Positions 17,694 through 25,240 of a DNA stretch of 64,000 nt are shown piece after piece (positions within the stretch are counted from its first letter, which is position 1; the number at the start of each line of letters is the position of its first letter). The stretch comes from Pontivivens sp032464575. GTDB lineage: Bacteria > Pseudomonadota > Alphaproteobacteria > Rhodobacterales > Rhodobacteraceae. The position numbers were made by a program, and so were the translations under genes. Below the pieces are notes generated by a model. The model had not been told where the DNA came from. It did not search any database and saw only the letters and a program-made list of their open reading frames with translations. The stretch covers positions 62,001-126,000 of the forward strand of contig JAWDKM010000005.1 in the NCBI GenBank assembly GCA_032464575.1, in the 5' to 3' direction.

Positions 17694-18221
17694 TCAGCCA
17701 CGCGGGAATTGCCGCTCCTGCTCGCTCCACCGCGCCGGAAAGCCCCGCTTGATCAGGGCATCCGTGGCAAGCCCGTCCGGCTGTTCGCCGGCCGCGATCC
17801 GGTCCAGCAGCCGGGGCGACAGCATGGCGAGATCGACGAGGTCCTGCACCCGCCGCTTCGACATGCCCTCTCGCGCGGCGATGGCGGCAAAGGATATGCC
17901 CCTGGTCAAATCATCGAGCCAGCGGCGGGCGGTGACGATGTTGCGGATCAGCCTGTGGTCATGCTCCGGGAGCGGTGCGCCGAGATAGAGCTTGGTCTCG
18001 ACGCCGCGCTTGCGTTCGGTGAACGGGGCGCGGATCACGAGGGCCTCGGCCGCGATCTCCTGTTCCTCGCATCCGGTTATCGCAGCATAGGCGCCCGCAG
18101 AGAGGCGGACGCGGATCGTCCCGCGCGCCAGATCGACCCGCTCGACCAGATCGAAGGCGCAGGCCGCATTGGCCCGGAACGCGGCAACCCTGTCGAGGAG
18201 CCGCGACCGGGCTGTCTGCAC
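17694..18221 (-). pseudogene. C-terminal fragment of a large serine recombinase
   Basis: 175 aa. The segment around LIRNIVTARRWLDDLTRGIS, then FAAIAAREGMSKRRVQDLVD, then LAMLSPRLLDRIAAGEQPDG and RWSEQERQF, is the tail seen after the zinc-ribbon/coiled-coil region of alphaproteobacterial 'recombinase family' serine integrases: a resolvase-type helix-turn-helix, a SPxLLDRI motif and a final WxEQ. The N-terminal catalytic resolvase domain (several hundred residues) is absent, and no remnant of it was found upstream. It is probably a relic of an excised or degraded mobile element next to tRNA-Gln. Confidence 0.6.
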
Positions 18222-18462
18222 GGCGTCGACGTCCCCTGCCCCGAGGCTGCGCGGGCCGAGTGCATACGGCGCACCATCGCCGGTTTCGGCGCCTACGACA
18301 TCGCCGCCGTCAGCGTGCCGGCGCGGACCACCATAGACGTCACGCCGCGGGCCATCCGCCAGAAGGCCGGCGCGATGATCGTGTCGCTGCTCAATGATGC
18401 CGACCGCGACAGGGACGCGCCGCAGATCGCGGAGATCCCCACGACGCCGTCATTGGGGGCAT
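18216..18462 (+). pseudogene. Possible LacI-type regulator C-terminal remnant
   Basis: Plus-strand translation reads GFGAYDIAAVSVPARTTIDV, then RAIRQKAGAMIVSLLND and, after a short gap, IPTTPSL. This resembles the C-terminal end of LacI-family sugar-binding domains (Gxdd-a...P-LTTI...A...LL...P-tLv). There is no start codon, DNA-binding domain or upstream part. The relation is by pattern only. Translation in the same frame continues as low-information sequence. Confidence 0.3.
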
Positions 18463-18653
18463 GTCTCCCCGGCCTCTGCACCCTGCCCTTTGACACAGCC
18501 TCGCACAACAGATGCGAGGACAGACGCCGAGCCGATCCCGATCGTCGGACGAGCGCGGTTTCGAGCGGCGGGCCGCGCAAGCAGGGGAGAGGGCAGCCAT
18601 GCAGGACCGTCGATATGAAGGTCCCGCCACCACGTCCGCCATGCTCGCGACGA

Positions 18654-19055
18654 TCAGTCTTCGAACAGGGGCGACGTGTCTCCAAAGATCCTGATCGACG
18701 TCACGAGGCCGTTCGGGTCCCTGTCGGTGAAAGCGACCGCGCGGACCGTGATCTTCTTCCCGTCATGGCGCTCGTAGTGGTTCAGCGCCTCCAGGACGTA
18801 GGCGTCGTCGGAGCCGTAGATGTTGAGAAGGTCGTGCTCGATGGTTCGAAAGCTCTGCCAGTAGCCGCCCAGCATGTCGATGACGTCGCGCTTGCCGTGC
18901 AGGGCCGGAGCGTTGCCGAACTGGATCGAGACATCGTCGGCGAGGAACGTCGCATAGGTCTCGATATCCTTGGCATCGAGAGCACGCAGATAACGCAGGT
19001 AGGTCTCGAAGGCTTCATCGCCGAGTTCGTTGATGCGCAGATTCTTGGTGATCAT
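18654..19055 (-). CDS. NTF2-like / SnoaL-type protein
   Basis: 133 aa, the usual size of the nuclear-transport-factor-2 cone fold. Order: an N-terminal helix (FETYLRYLRALDAKDIETYATFLADDVSIQFGN), a central helix with GKRDVIDMLGGYW, then beta strands (HDLLNIYGSDDAYVLEALNHYERHDGKKITVRAVAFTD). Such proteins are polyketide cyclases, dehydratases/isomerases or ligand binders, and the ligand here is unknown. It is divergent from a LysR regulator 110 bp away, its likely controller. Confidence 0.8.
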   Translation of the reverse strand: MITKNLRINELGDEAFETYLRYLRALDAKDIETYATFLADDVSIQFGNAPALHGKRDVIDMLGGYWQSFRTIEHDLLNIYGSDDAYVLEALNHYERHDGKKITVRAVAFTDRDPNGLVTSIRIFGDTSPLFED

Positions 19056-19150
19056 AGGTCCGATCCTTGTCTCGAGGTATCGGCGGTTCGCCGATGAGCC
19101 GAAGCTATGGACCGGCGCTCATATCTTCCAATTGAACGGCTTATCGATCA

Positions 19151-19169
19151 TCATAAGCTATAATTATGA
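19151..19169. promoter_or_regulatory. AT-rich dyad in the LysR/NTF2 divergent promoter
   Basis: TCATAA (19151-19156) and TTATGA (19164-19169) form a perfect 6-bp dyad with a 7-nt spacer, in otherwise GC-rich DNA. It overlaps the lysR start codon. It is a candidate operator for LysR autoregulation (inferred). Confidence 0.4.
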
Positions 19170-20086
19170 CAATGCGCCTCGATTTGAACCTGCTGGTCGT
19201 ATTCGATGCGATCATGGCCGAGAGAAATCTCCGGCTGGCCGCGGAACGTCTCGGCCGTTCGCAACCGGCGGTGAGCCAGTCGGTGGCACGGCTTCGGGAC
19301 ATCCTCGGCGACCGGCTGTTCGAGAAGACTCCGAAGGGCGTCAAGCCGACCCCGCGCGCGGAAGCGCTCTGGCTCGAGATACGGGACCCCCTGCATCTGA
19401 TCACGCAGACGCTGACCCATTCCGAGTTCGACCCCGCGACGGTGGAGACGGAGATCAAGCTGGGCCTGTCCGATGACGTTCACGAGATCGCGTTCGCCCA
19501 CCTGGTCTCCCGCCTCCAAGGGAGCGCCCCCGGTCTGGTGCTGCGTGTCCGGGAGGTCGATCATCGGTCGGTGTGGCAGGAGGTCGACGAGGGTCGCGTC
19601 GATCTGGCCGTCTCGGTGGCTCCGGCACCGCCACGCGGCCTTGGGAATGCGGTTCTGTTCCAGCAGCCGTTCATCGTTTTGCATCGACTGGATCTGGCGC
19701 CGCCCGCCACCCTCGACGCGTATCTGGCCTCGACGCACGTCGCCGCCGGCTTTCGAGACGAGGATGTGGGCTATACCGATCTGCGACTGGCCGGCATGGG
19801 GCACCGCCGCCGCGTAATTGCGTGGACGCCGAGATTCGCGTCCATCCCGGACCTGGTCCTGCAGACGGGCGCCGTCGCGACGATGCCCGAACCGATCGCG
19901 CGTCACCATGCGCGACGTCTGGAACTCGGGTTGGCGGCCCTGCCGTTCGACCTCGATCCGGTTCCCGTCCGCATGTGCTGGCACGAACGGCGCAGGACCG
20001 ATCCCCTGAACGCCTGGTTCCGGGATCAGGTGGAGGGCTGCATTCAGGAGCGCATGGGGTCGCGAGCGCCGTCGCCTTGCCCCTAG
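19166..20086 (+). CDS. LysR-family transcriptional regulator
   Basis: 306 aa. The N-terminal winged helix is canonical: LDLNLLVVFDAIMAERNLRL, then AAERLGRSQPAVSQSVARLR, then GDRLFEK. A periplasmic-binding-like effector domain starts at about residue 92 (TEIKLGLSDDVHEIAFAHLV). Two ATGs compete, 19166 and 19172, and the second avoids part of the overlapping dyad. It is divergent from the NTF2-like gene, the standard arrangement for a LysR target. The effector is unknown. Confidence 0.92.
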   Translation: MTMRLDLNLLVVFDAIMAERNLRLAAERLGRSQPAVSQSVARLRDILGDRLFEKTPKGVKPTPRAEALWLEIRDPLHLITQTLTHSEFDPATVETEIKLGLSDDVHEIAFAHLVSRLQGSAPGLVLRVREVDHRSVWQEVDEGRVDLAVSVAPAPPRGLGNAVLFQQPFIVLHRLDLAPPATLDAYLASTHVAAGFRDEDVGYTDLRLAGMGHRRRVIAWTPRFASIPDLVLQTGAVATMPEPIARHHARRLELGLAALPFDLDPVPVRMCWHERRRTDPLNAWFRDQVEGCIQERMGSRAPSPCP

Positions 20087-20134
20087 CACCATCGCCGATC
20101 CGCCTGAGGAGCGGATGCCGAGGGCCGCCTATAC

Positions 20135-20151
20135 CCGAGCGTAAAACTCAG
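20135..20151. promoter_or_regulatory. Iron-responsive operator upstream of the Cys-rich/hemP operon
   Basis: CCGA (20135-20138), 9 nt and TCAG (20148-20151). It fits the TGA-N9-TCA type box used by Rrf2-family iron regulators (RirA; the iron-Rhodo box of Rhodobacterales). The same layout, CTGA-N9-TCAG, stands before the di-heme cytochrome operon at 23685. Confidence 0.5.
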
Positions 20152-20246
20152 GATTGACGCTCCCGACTTTTTCGCTCAGGATAGGTCCCGCAGCCATCCG
20201 GCCCTGCTCCGGACCAGCCAGCGACCCACAGGCGAGGGAGGCCCCC

Positions 20247-20423
20247 ATGCGGACCGATCCCCGAACCAGGATGCCCGTCCGTCCGGCGCCGGACCTCCCG
20301 CCGCCCACGGACCAGTTGGAGCGGTGCGAATGCGAGATGATTGCGGAACTGATCTGCACGAGCGAAGGATGCTGCGGGCCGCTCGACTGCGCCGGATGGC
20401 CGCAGAGGACGCCCCTGCGATGA
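20247..20423 (+). CDS. Cysteine-rich microprotein upstream of hemP
   Basis: 58 aa, family not recognised. The ATG at 20247 has an excellent GAGGGAGG ribosome binding site 5 nt upstream. Its stop overlaps the hemP start (ATGA), so it should be translated and coupled. A proline-rich N-terminal half is followed by six cysteines at 27, 29, 37, 42, 43 and 48 (CxC-x7-C-x4-CC-x4-C), a spacing that could bind a metal or an Fe-S cluster. No signal peptide or membrane helix is visible. First place in an operon behind a probable iron box implies a role in iron or heme handling (inferred). Confidence 0.6.
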   Translation: MRTDPRTRMPVRPAPDLPPPTDQLERCECEMIAELICTSEGCCGPLDCAGWPQRTPLR

Positions 20424-20593
20424 CCCCGCCGGACCCGCGCGCGGACCCACGCCCGGACCCGCACGACACGCGGCTCCCGACCCATGACGCCCGCGCGCTG
20501 ACCGGGCGGGAAGGCAGCGCCTTCATCGAGCTCGACGGCAAGGTCTACACTCTGCGCATCACCCGCCAGAACAAGCTGATCCTGACGAAATGA
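20420..20593 (+). CDS. hemP: Hemin uptake protein HemP
   Basis: 57 aa. The C-terminal half (ALTGREGSAFIELDGKVYTL, then RITRQNKLILTK) is the HemP signature, usually found in heme-uptake or iron-regulated operons. HemP proteins are small cytoplasmic activators of heme-uptake genes in some proteobacteria. The frame is open upstream, but the ATG overlapping the preceding gene's stop is the natural start. The proline/aspartate-rich N-terminus (about 1-25) is lineage-specific. Its stop overlaps the next gene (ATGA). Confidence 0.9.
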   Translation: MTPPDPRADPRPDPHDTRLPTHDARALTGREGSAFIELDGKVYTLRITRQNKLILTK

Positions 20594-21069
20594 GCCCGGC
20601 CCCTGCGAACCTGCCCCCCGGTGGCGCGGCCGTCGGGCGGCTGTCCGACATGCCCGTGCTGGAGATGAAGGCGATCGGCTACCTGCGGCTGTGGTGCGCG
20701 GGCCCGGAGGCGCAGGCCGAGGTCTGGCGCGCCTTCGCCGCCCATGCGCCCGGCGAGGCCCAAGCGCGGAGGCAAGACTTCGAGGAGCTCGCCTCCTGCC
20801 TCGTGCGCCAGGCGCGCCGCCCGCTGCAGCGCCGCCACCTGGGCTGCGCGTGCATTTCCGGGGACGAGGGCGCGATCGGCCACATGATCGCGGCCGCCTC
20901 CATCGGGGAGCGCGAGGACGCGATGCTGCTCGCCTCCCTGCTGGTGCGGCCCGAGGCCTGGCTACCCGTCGTCCTGCTTGCCGAACGGGTCGGCCTCGGC
21001 CTCGCCCGAATGCACCTCCCCCTACCGGACCCCATCCGCAGGGGCCGCACCCAACCCAGACAGCATTGA
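20590..21069 (+). CDS. Unknown protein of the hemP operon
   Basis: 159 aa, coupled to hemP by an ATGA overlap and ending 14 nt before the imelysin gene. It is predicted all-helical: residues about 20-100 (LSDMPVLEMKAIGYLRLWCA, then EVWRAFAAHAPGEAQARRQD and FEELASCLVRQARRPLQRRH) form several amphipathic helices, then HLGCACISGDEGAIGHMIAA contains a CxC. Four cysteines are present. I do not recognise a family. Its position between hemP and an iron-regulated imelysin suggests iron or heme metabolism (inferred). Confidence 0.65.
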   Translation: MSPAPANLPPGGAAVGRLSDMPVLEMKAIGYLRLWCAGPEAQAEVWRAFAAHAPGEAQARRQDFEELASCLVRQARRPLQRRHLGCACISGDEGAIGHMIAAASIGEREDAMLLASLLVRPEAWLPVVLLAERVGLGLARMHLPLPDPIRRGRTQPRQH

Positions 21070-21083
21070 GAGGGATAAAAGCA

Positions 21084-22343
21084 ATGCATCGACTGACAGC
21101 CACCTTCCTGGCAGCAACATGCCTCGCGACACCCGCCCTGTCGCAGGATCGCGCGGCGGTGCTCGACACCTATGCCGATATCGCCGCGGCGAAGTACGGC
21201 GACAGCCTGGTCTCGGCCCAGCGCCTGCAGGAGGCTGTGAACGCCCTGATTGCGGAGCCGTCGGCGGAGGCGCTGCAAACGGCCAGGACCGCCTGGCTCG
21301 CCGCCCGCGTGCCCTACCAGCAGACGGAGGTCTACCGCTTCGGCAACGCCATCGTCGATGAATGGGAGGGCAAGGTGAACGCCTGGCCGCTCGACGAGGG
21401 GCTGATCGACTACGTCGATGCGAGCTATGGCGGTGCGACCGACGAGAACGAATACGCCGCGCTCAACGTCATCGCCAACCCGGCCTTCACCCTCTCGGGA
21501 CGGGAGATCGACGCAGGCGCGATCACCCCGGCGCTGCTGGAGGGCGAGCTGCACGAGGCCGATGCAGTCGAGAGCAACGTCGCAACCGGCTATCACGCCA
21601 TCGAATTCCTGCTCTGGGGCCAGGACCTGAACGGCCACGGGCCGGGCGCGGGCAATCGGCCGTGGACGGACTATGCCGCGGGCGCGGACTGCACGAACGG
21701 GAACTGCGACCGGCGCGGCGAATACCTCGCGGCCGCGACCGACCTCCTCGTCTCCGACCTCGAATGGATGGCCGCCCAGTGGACCGAGGGCGGCGCGGCC
21801 CGCGCCACGCTGATGGAGGACGAGGCGGCCGGCATCATCGCGATCCTCACCGGCATGGGCTCGCTCTCCTACGGGGAGCAGGCAGGCGAGCGGATGCGCC
21901 TCGGCCTCATGCTCAACGACCCGGAGGAGGAGCATGACTGCTTCGCCGACAATACGCACAACAGCCACTACTACGACGGGCTCGGCATCAAGAACGTCTA
22001 TGAGGGGCGCTATGTCGGCATCGACGGCACCGTGACCGAGGGCCCCTCGCTCTCCGACCTCGTGGCCGCGGCCGATCCGGCGGTGGATGCGGAGCTGCGC
22101 GACCGCCTCGACGCCACGATGGAGGCGCTCGGCGCCATCAAGACGGCGGCCGAAGCGGGCTTCAAATACGACATGATGCTGGAGCGGGGCAACGCGCAGG
22201 GCGAGGCACTGATCATGGGCGGGGTGAACGCCCTGATCGACCAGACCCGCAGCATCGAGCGGGCGGTCGCCGCCCTCGACGTCTCGGCCATCGCGTTCGA
22301 AGGTTCCGACAGCCTCGACGATCCGGAAGCTGTCTTCCAGTAA
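21084..22343 (+). CDS. irpA: Imelysin family iron-uptake protein (IrpA/ICMP type)
   Basis: 419 aa with a signal peptide (about 1-20, ending PALSQ), so periplasmic or surface-associated. The diagnostic imelysin motif GxHxxE is intact as GYHAIE (169-174) within ATGYHAIEFLLWGQD. Two cysteines close by (DCTNGNCDRRGEYL) may form a disulfide. Imelysins (former peptidase M75) are iron-regulated binding proteins without proven protease activity. It is the last gene of the Cys-rich/hemP operon and is followed by a 12-bp perfect hairpin. Confidence 0.92.
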   Translation: MHRLTATFLAATCLATPALSQDRAAVLDTYADIAAAKYGDSLVSAQRLQEAVNALIAEPSAEALQTARTAWLAARVPYQQTEVYRFGNAIVDEWEGKVNAWPLDEGLIDYVDASYGGATDENEYAALNVIANPAFTLSGREIDAGAITPALLEGELHEADAVESNVATGYHAIEFLLWGQDLNGHGPGAGNRPWTDYAAGADCTNGNCDRRGEYLAAATDLLVSDLEWMAAQWTEGGAARATLMEDEAAGIIAILTGMGSLSYGEQAGERMRLGLMLNDPEEEHDCFADNTHNSHYYDGLGIKNVYEGRYVGIDGTVTEGPSLSDLVAAADPAVDAELRDRLDATMEALGAIKTAAEAGFKYDMMLERGNAQGEALIMGGVNALIDQTRSIERAVAALDVSAIAFEGSDSLDDPEAVFQ

Positions 22344-22350
22344 GCCATCC

Positions 22351-22378
22351 GCCCCGGCGGCAGAGGTGCCGCCGGGGC
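22351..22378 (+). terminator. Strong hairpin after the irpA operon
   Basis: GCCCCGGCGGCA (22351-22362) and TGCCGCCGGGGC (22367-22378) form a perfect 12-bp stem with loop GAGG. There is no clear T-run after it, so it may also act as an mRNA stabiliser before the DUF1289 gene. Confidence 0.55.
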
Positions 22379-22407
22379 GTCAAGGCCCGAACCCAAAGAG
22401 TACGATC

Positions 22408-22668
22408 ATGAGCAAGAAGACCCCCAGCCCCTGCATCGACGTGTGCAAGTTCAAGCGGGAGGGCCACTGTATCGGCTGCTCCATGACCAAGGATCAGAAA
22501 TCGATGTTCAAGCGGCTGAAGGGCGAGAAGCACCGCCTCGCCTTCATCACCTTCGTCCTGAAGCAGCAGGAAGCGTTGGGCCGGTATCGCCACTGGGCGC
22601 CGGCCTATGCCAAGCGCTGTCGGAAGAAGGGTACGGACCTGCCGCGGCAGGTCCGCGATGCGGCCTGA
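22408..22668 (+). CDS. DUF1289 domain protein
   Basis: 86 aa. The DUF1289 zinc-knuckle-like motif is complete: SPCIDVCKFKREGHCIGCSM (four cysteines, Cx3Cx7Cx2C), followed by MTKDQKSMFKRLKGEKHRLA. Members are small cytoplasmic proteins of unknown role, sometimes fused to or adjacent to Fe-S proteins. The start at 22408 places the motif 8 residues in. It ends exactly where the convergent dps gene ends, with no gap. It may read through from the imelysin operon. Confidence 0.85.
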   Translation: MSKKTPSPCIDVCKFKREGHCIGCSMTKDQKSMFKRLKGEKHRLAFITFVLKQQEALGRYRHWAPAYAKRCRKKGTDLPRQVRDAA

Positions 22669-23148
22669 TCAGGACATTCGCTTCAGATGAGCCCGCAGCA
22701 TCCAGGCGAACTTCTCATGCGTCCGGCCCCGTTCGATGGCGAGGTCCTGGGTGAGCAGGTCGCCGTGGGTCTCCGCTATGTTGGCGGCTCCTGCGAGCGT
22801 CTTGGCCAGCGTCATCTCGGCCTCCATGAGGGTCTGGAGCATCTCGGTATCCTCCGGCGCGCCCTCGACCTCCTTGATCTTGGAGCGGGCGACCATGCCG
22901 GCCAGCGTGCCCTCGGCATGCATGTCGATCGCCTTGATCCGCTCGGCAAGGTCGTCCTGGCCGACGAAGTGATCCTCGTAGAGGGTCTGGAAGAGCTCGT
23001 GCAGCGGCCCGAAATGCGGCCCCTCCACGTTCCAGTGGAAGTTCTGGGCGAGCATGGTGAGCACCGCCGTCTCCGCCACGCACTGGTTCAGCGCCTCGGC
23101 GATCTCGCTTTGCGCGGTGGGGGACAGCTCGATTGCGGTTTCGGCCAT
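22669..23148 (-). CDS. dps: Dps-type ferritin-like DNA-protection protein
   Basis: 159 aa, the usual Dps length. The ferroxidase ligands shared between subunits are visible: LAQNFHWNVEGPHFGPLHEL (His) and GQDDLAERIKAIDMHAEG (Asp and Glu). Dps dodecamers oxidise and store iron and shield DNA from peroxide. The start ATG at 23148 has GGAG 9 nt upstream. It fits the iron island around it: storage next to uptake. It is convergent with the DUF1289 gene. Confidence 0.95.
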   Translation of the reverse strand: MAETAIELSPTAQSEIAEALNQCVAETAVLTMLAQNFHWNVEGPHFGPLHELFQTLYEDHFVGQDDLAERIKAIDMHAEGTLAGMVARSKIKEVEGAPEDTEMLQTLMEAEMTLAKTLAGAANIAETHGDLLTQDLAIERGRTHEKFAWMLRAHLKRMS

Positions 23149-23203
23149 TCTACAAGCTCCATCGTTATGGGTCTGGCTGGGAAGTGGCTCGACCGCTACC
23201 CCT

Positions 23204-23635
23204 CTACTGTAACGCGGCGAGCCGTTCCGCCAAGCCACGAAGCAGGAAACGCATCCGGCGAAGCTCCGCGGGGCGGATGCGGCTGCGAAGCAGCATCTCC
23301 ACCGAGGCGCCGTCGCCGTCCATCTGCCGTTCCAGAAGGCGCAGCAGCCAGCTTTCGTCGAAGCTGCAATCGCGCGCCGCGGGAGCATGGAAGACCGGGC
23401 GGCGACCCAGGCCGTCTTCCAGCAGCAGCAGCACGCCGTCGACATAGGCGTCCAGATCGGTGCCCGGCGACAGGAAGCGGCAGGCCTGCCAGGGATCGAT
23501 CCGCCGGTGCGCACGGCAGCGCAGACCTGCAAGACGCAGCATCGGCAGCGCGGCGAGCCAGTGGTTCGGCGTGGCAAGCGGGGGCGGCGCTTCGCATTCC
23601 GCCGACGGGAGATGGGCAATCGCGGTGGCGCTCAT
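23204..23635 (-). CDS. Unknown protein of the iron island
   Basis: 143 aa, no recognised family. It lies directly upstream of dps on the same strand (55-nt gap) and is divergent from the di-heme cytochrome gene, with the iron-type operator in the shared 87-bp promoter region. Visible features are WLAALPMLRLAGLRCRAHRR (amphipathic helix), FLSPGTDLDAYVDGVLLLLE, an acidic/hydrophobic middle, and a basic leucine-rich C-terminal helix (RPAELRRMRFLLRGLAERLA). No signal peptide. Codon use matches its neighbours, so it is probably a real gene coregulated with dps and the cytochrome. Confidence 0.6.
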   Translation of the reverse strand: MSATAIAHLPSAECEAPPPLATPNHWLAALPMLRLAGLRCRAHRRIDPWQACRFLSPGTDLDAYVDGVLLLLEDGLGRRPVFHAPAARDCSFDESWLLRLLERQMDGDGASVEMLLRSRIRPAELRRMRFLLRGLAERLAALQ

Positions 23636-23684
23636 GCGCTCGGTCCTCTTGGTGCGCGGCGCCCTCTGGCACCGGCTTCCTTAA

Positions 23685-23701
23685 CTGAGTATAAGAATCA
23701 G
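23685..23701. promoter_or_regulatory. Iron-responsive operator of the di-heme cytochrome operon
   Basis: CTGA-GTATAAGAA-TCAG is a perfect 4-bp dyad with a 9-nt spacer containing a TATAAG -10-like core. It matches the layout at 20135-20151 and can serve both the plus-strand cytochrome operon and the minus-strand gene starting at 23635. Confidence 0.55.
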
Positions 23702-23722
23702 GAATTACCGATTGCAAGAGCC

Positions 23723-25240
23723 ATGACCCACCGTCTCGTCACAATTCTCGTTTGTGGTGCAGGTATCGCCGCAGCCGACATCCCGCTCGATATGCCCCAT
23801 CTGAACGTGATCCCGCGCACCGCGGAAGAAGCCGCCCGGATTGAGAGCGTCACGGCACTGCCCGAGGCTTTCTCCGCGCCCCAGGCCTTCGAGGCGATGC
23901 CGGGCGGCGGCGCGACCTCGCGCGCCGCGGCCGACGTCAATGCCTTCTCGCACCCGTCCGCCAATCTCGGCTTCGAGGGGCGCGGCGACTTCTTCGTCGG
24001 CAACGGCATCTTCAAGCGGCTGTGGGTGACGGCGCCGGCCTCGACCATCGCATCGGACGGGCTGGGGCCGCTCTACAACGCGCGCTCCTGCCAGCGCTGC
24101 CACCTCAAGGACGGGCGGGGCCATCCGCCGGAAGGGGCGGAGGATCTCACCACCTCGTTCCTCGTGAAGGTCGGCGTGCCGGGCCTGTCGGAGGAGATGG
24201 CGGCCGCGATCGAGGGCTATGTCGGCATGGCGCCGCATCCGGTCTATGGCGCGCAGATGCAGGACCGCTCGATCCCGGGCGTGCCGGCGGAGTACCGCCT
24301 CTCCATCACCTACGAGACCTTCGACGTGGAACTGGCGGGCGAAGCGCCGGCCACGCTGCGCCGTCCGATCTACACGGCCGAGGACCTCGCCTATGGCCCC
24401 CTGGGCCCTGATTACGTCCTGTCGCCCCGCGTGGCGCCGCAGATGATCGGGCTGGGGCTGTTGGAGGCGGTGCCCGTGGATGACATCCTTGCCTGGGCCG
24501 ACCCGGAGGATGCCGATGGCGACGGCATCTCCGGCCGGGCGCAGGTCGTCTGGTCGCGGGAGTTCGACCGCCCGATGCTGGGCCGGTTCGGCCCCAAGGG
24601 CTCGAACCCGACCATCCGGCAGCAGTCGGCAGGCGCGTTCTTCAACGACATGGGGCTCTCCTCGCCGATCTTCACCGCGGGTCAGGGAGAGTGCACCGAC
24701 GCGCAGCCCGCCTGCCTTGCCGCCCCCGACGGCAACGATGCCGAACAGGGCGGGACGGAAGTCTCGGCGCAGGCGCTTGAGCTCGTCACCTTCTATTCGC
24801 GCAACCTCGCCGTGCCGGTGCGGCGGGACGTGGACGATCCGCAGGTGCTGCGCGGCAAGGCGCTGTTCCACGACGCCGGCTGTGCGACCTGCCACCGCCC
24901 CAGCTTCGTCACGGCGCGGCTGGAGGATCAGCCGGAGCAGAGCTTCCAGCTCATCTGGCCCTACACCGACATGCTGCTCCACGACATGGGCCCGGACCTC
25001 GCCGATGGACTGGCGGAGGGGCGGGCGTCGGGCTCCGAATGGCGCACCGCGCCGCTCTGGGGTATCGGCCTCACCGAGACGGTGAACGGCCACACCTACT
25101 TCCTTCATGACGGCCGGGCGCGTTCGCTGCTGGAGGCGATCCTGTGGCATGGTGGCGAGGCGGAGCCCGCGCGCACCACGGTCCAGGGCATGACGCCGGA
25201 GGACCGCGCCGCCCTGATCCGCTTCGTGGAGAGCCTGTGA
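23723..25240 (+). CDS. Di-heme c-type cytochrome (DHOR family)
   Basis: 505 aa, secreted (hydrophobic 1-18). Two heme c attachment motifs: CQRCH at 123-127 and CATCH at 387-391. The family, often misnamed thiol oxidoreductase, is found beside imelysins in iron-regulated operons and is thought to handle electrons during periplasmic iron capture. The segment DADGDGISGRAQVVWS looks like a Ca2+-binding loop, and GWRTAPLWG-type sequence near the end (EWRTAPLWGIGLTETVNGHT) is conserved. The start at 23723 follows the iron operator by about 20 nt. Its stop overlaps the next imelysin. Confidence 0.92.
   Translation: MTHRLVTILVCGAGIAAADIPLDMPHLNVIPRTAEEAARIESVTALPEAFSAPQAFEAMPGGGATSRAAADVNAFSHPSANLGFEGRGDFFVGNGIFKRLWVTAPASTIASDGLGPLYNARSCQRCHLKDGRGHPPEGAEDLTTSFLVKVGVPGLSEEMAAAIEGYVGMAPHPVYGAQMQDRSIPGVPAEYRLSITYETFDVELAGEAPATLRRPIYTAEDLAYGPLGPDYVLSPRVAPQMIGLGLLEAVPVDDILAWADPEDADGDGISGRAQVVWSREFDRPMLGRFGPKGSNPTIRQQSAGAFFNDMGLSSPIFTAGQGECTDAQPACLAAPDGNDAEQGGTEVSAQALELVTFYSRNLAVPVRRDVDDPQVLRGKALFHDAGCATCHRPSFVTARLEDQPEQSFQLIWPYTDMLLHDMGPDLADGLAEGRASGSEWRTAPLWGIGLTETVNGHTYFLHDGRARSLLEAILWHGGEAEPARTTVQGMTPEDRAALIRFVESL

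Noticed and set aside
18293..18685. 130-codon minus-strand frame in the decayed tRNA-Gln island
   Set aside because: Low-information Ser/Arg-rich translation; the LacI-like signal is on the opposite strand.
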